Assembly (NCBI GenBank): GCA_934526185.1 | Contig: CAKTAA010000022.1 | Coordinates: 1 to 31,833 of the forward strand | DNA length: 31,833 nucleotides | Reading direction: 5' to 3' | DNA from: an uncultured Eubacteriales bacterium | GTDB taxonomy: Bacteria > Bacillota > Clostridia > Oscillospirales > CAG-272 | Shown here: one piece after another, positions 31,764 through 31,833 of the stretch | Layout of the letters: every line of letters starts with the position of its first letter | How positions within the stretch are numbered: position 1 is the stretch's first letter | Program-made: the position numbers and the translations under genes | Notes under the pieces: generated by a model | Database searches by the model: none | What the model was told of the DNA's origin: nothing | Seen by the model: the letters and a program-made list of their open reading frames with translations, nothing else

Positions 31764-31833
31764 GCGAATTCAAACAATCGGAAAGAATTTTTTCTCACCG
31801 AGGGCAAATCGCAGCATTGACGCTTGTGTTTTC

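Overview
This 31.8-kb window looks like a spore-forming, anaerobic Gram-positive bacterium of the class Clostridia, probably a gut member of the Oscillospiraceae/Ruminococcaceae. This is inferred from gene content: a Firmicutes-type yicC-remA-gmk-rpoZ-priA-rsmB-rlmN-stp-prkC-rsgA block, two small CotF-type coat proteins, a meso-diaminopimelate dehydrogenase, a flavodoxin/ferredoxin protein, and cytoplasmic carbohydrate enzymes. TGA is used normally as a stop, and many genes carry AGGAGG-like ribosome binding sites.

Layout. (1) 1-1565: the 3' part of a DUF4838 (GH67-like) gene, interrupted by one in-frame TGA exactly where the family usually has Cys. (2) 1.9-4.9 kb: a small alarmone synthetase, an M14 peptidase of gamma-D-glutamyl-diamino-acid endopeptidase type, a structured intergenic region, and two coat proteins on the minus strand. 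(3) 5.0-17.7 kb: the conserved 'gmk-priA-prkC' housekeeping block. It lacks coaBC, def and fmt, and rpe and thiN do not follow rsgA. The gaps hold hairpins instead, including a hairpin-rich array between rlmN and stp with a tandem repeat whose stems show compensatory changes. (4) 17.8-19.1 kb: diaminopimelate dehydrogenase with its own promoter, then tRNA-Ser(GCU). (5) 19.1-22.8 kb: a membrane-anchored XRE regulator, about 1.3 kb without a convincing gene, then a ccdA-tlpA-trxA thiol-redox set. (6) 23.1-24.6 kb: a minus-strand tRNA-Leu/tRNA-fMet operon with a clear promoter and terminator, a promoter-terminator pair that would make a roughly 60-nt RNA, and an alkyltransferase-like protein. (7) 24.9-26.9 kb: DUF134 protein divergent from a Crp/Fnr regulator followed by a flavodoxin-ferredoxin (EFR1-type) protein. 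(8) 27.2-29.0 kb: a TetR regulator divergent from two membrane proteins, with the two promoters sharing one palindromic -10 element. (9) 29.5-31.7 kb: a cytoplasmic GH3 beta-glucosidase on the minus strand with a strong promoter.

How the parts may work together. The housekeeping block couples nucleotide supply (Gmk), transcription (RpoZ), replication restart (PriA), ribosome maturation and modification (RsmB, RlmN, RsgA) and Ser/Thr phosphorylation signalling (Stp/PrkC with PASTA domains). The second half looks like accessory modules, each a regulator beside its likely target. The most unusual items are the Cys-position TGA, the hairpin array, the overlapping TetR promoters, the very short promoter-terminator transcript, and an initiator tRNA with an extra base in its T arm. 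All functional statements come from reading the sequence; no database search was run.
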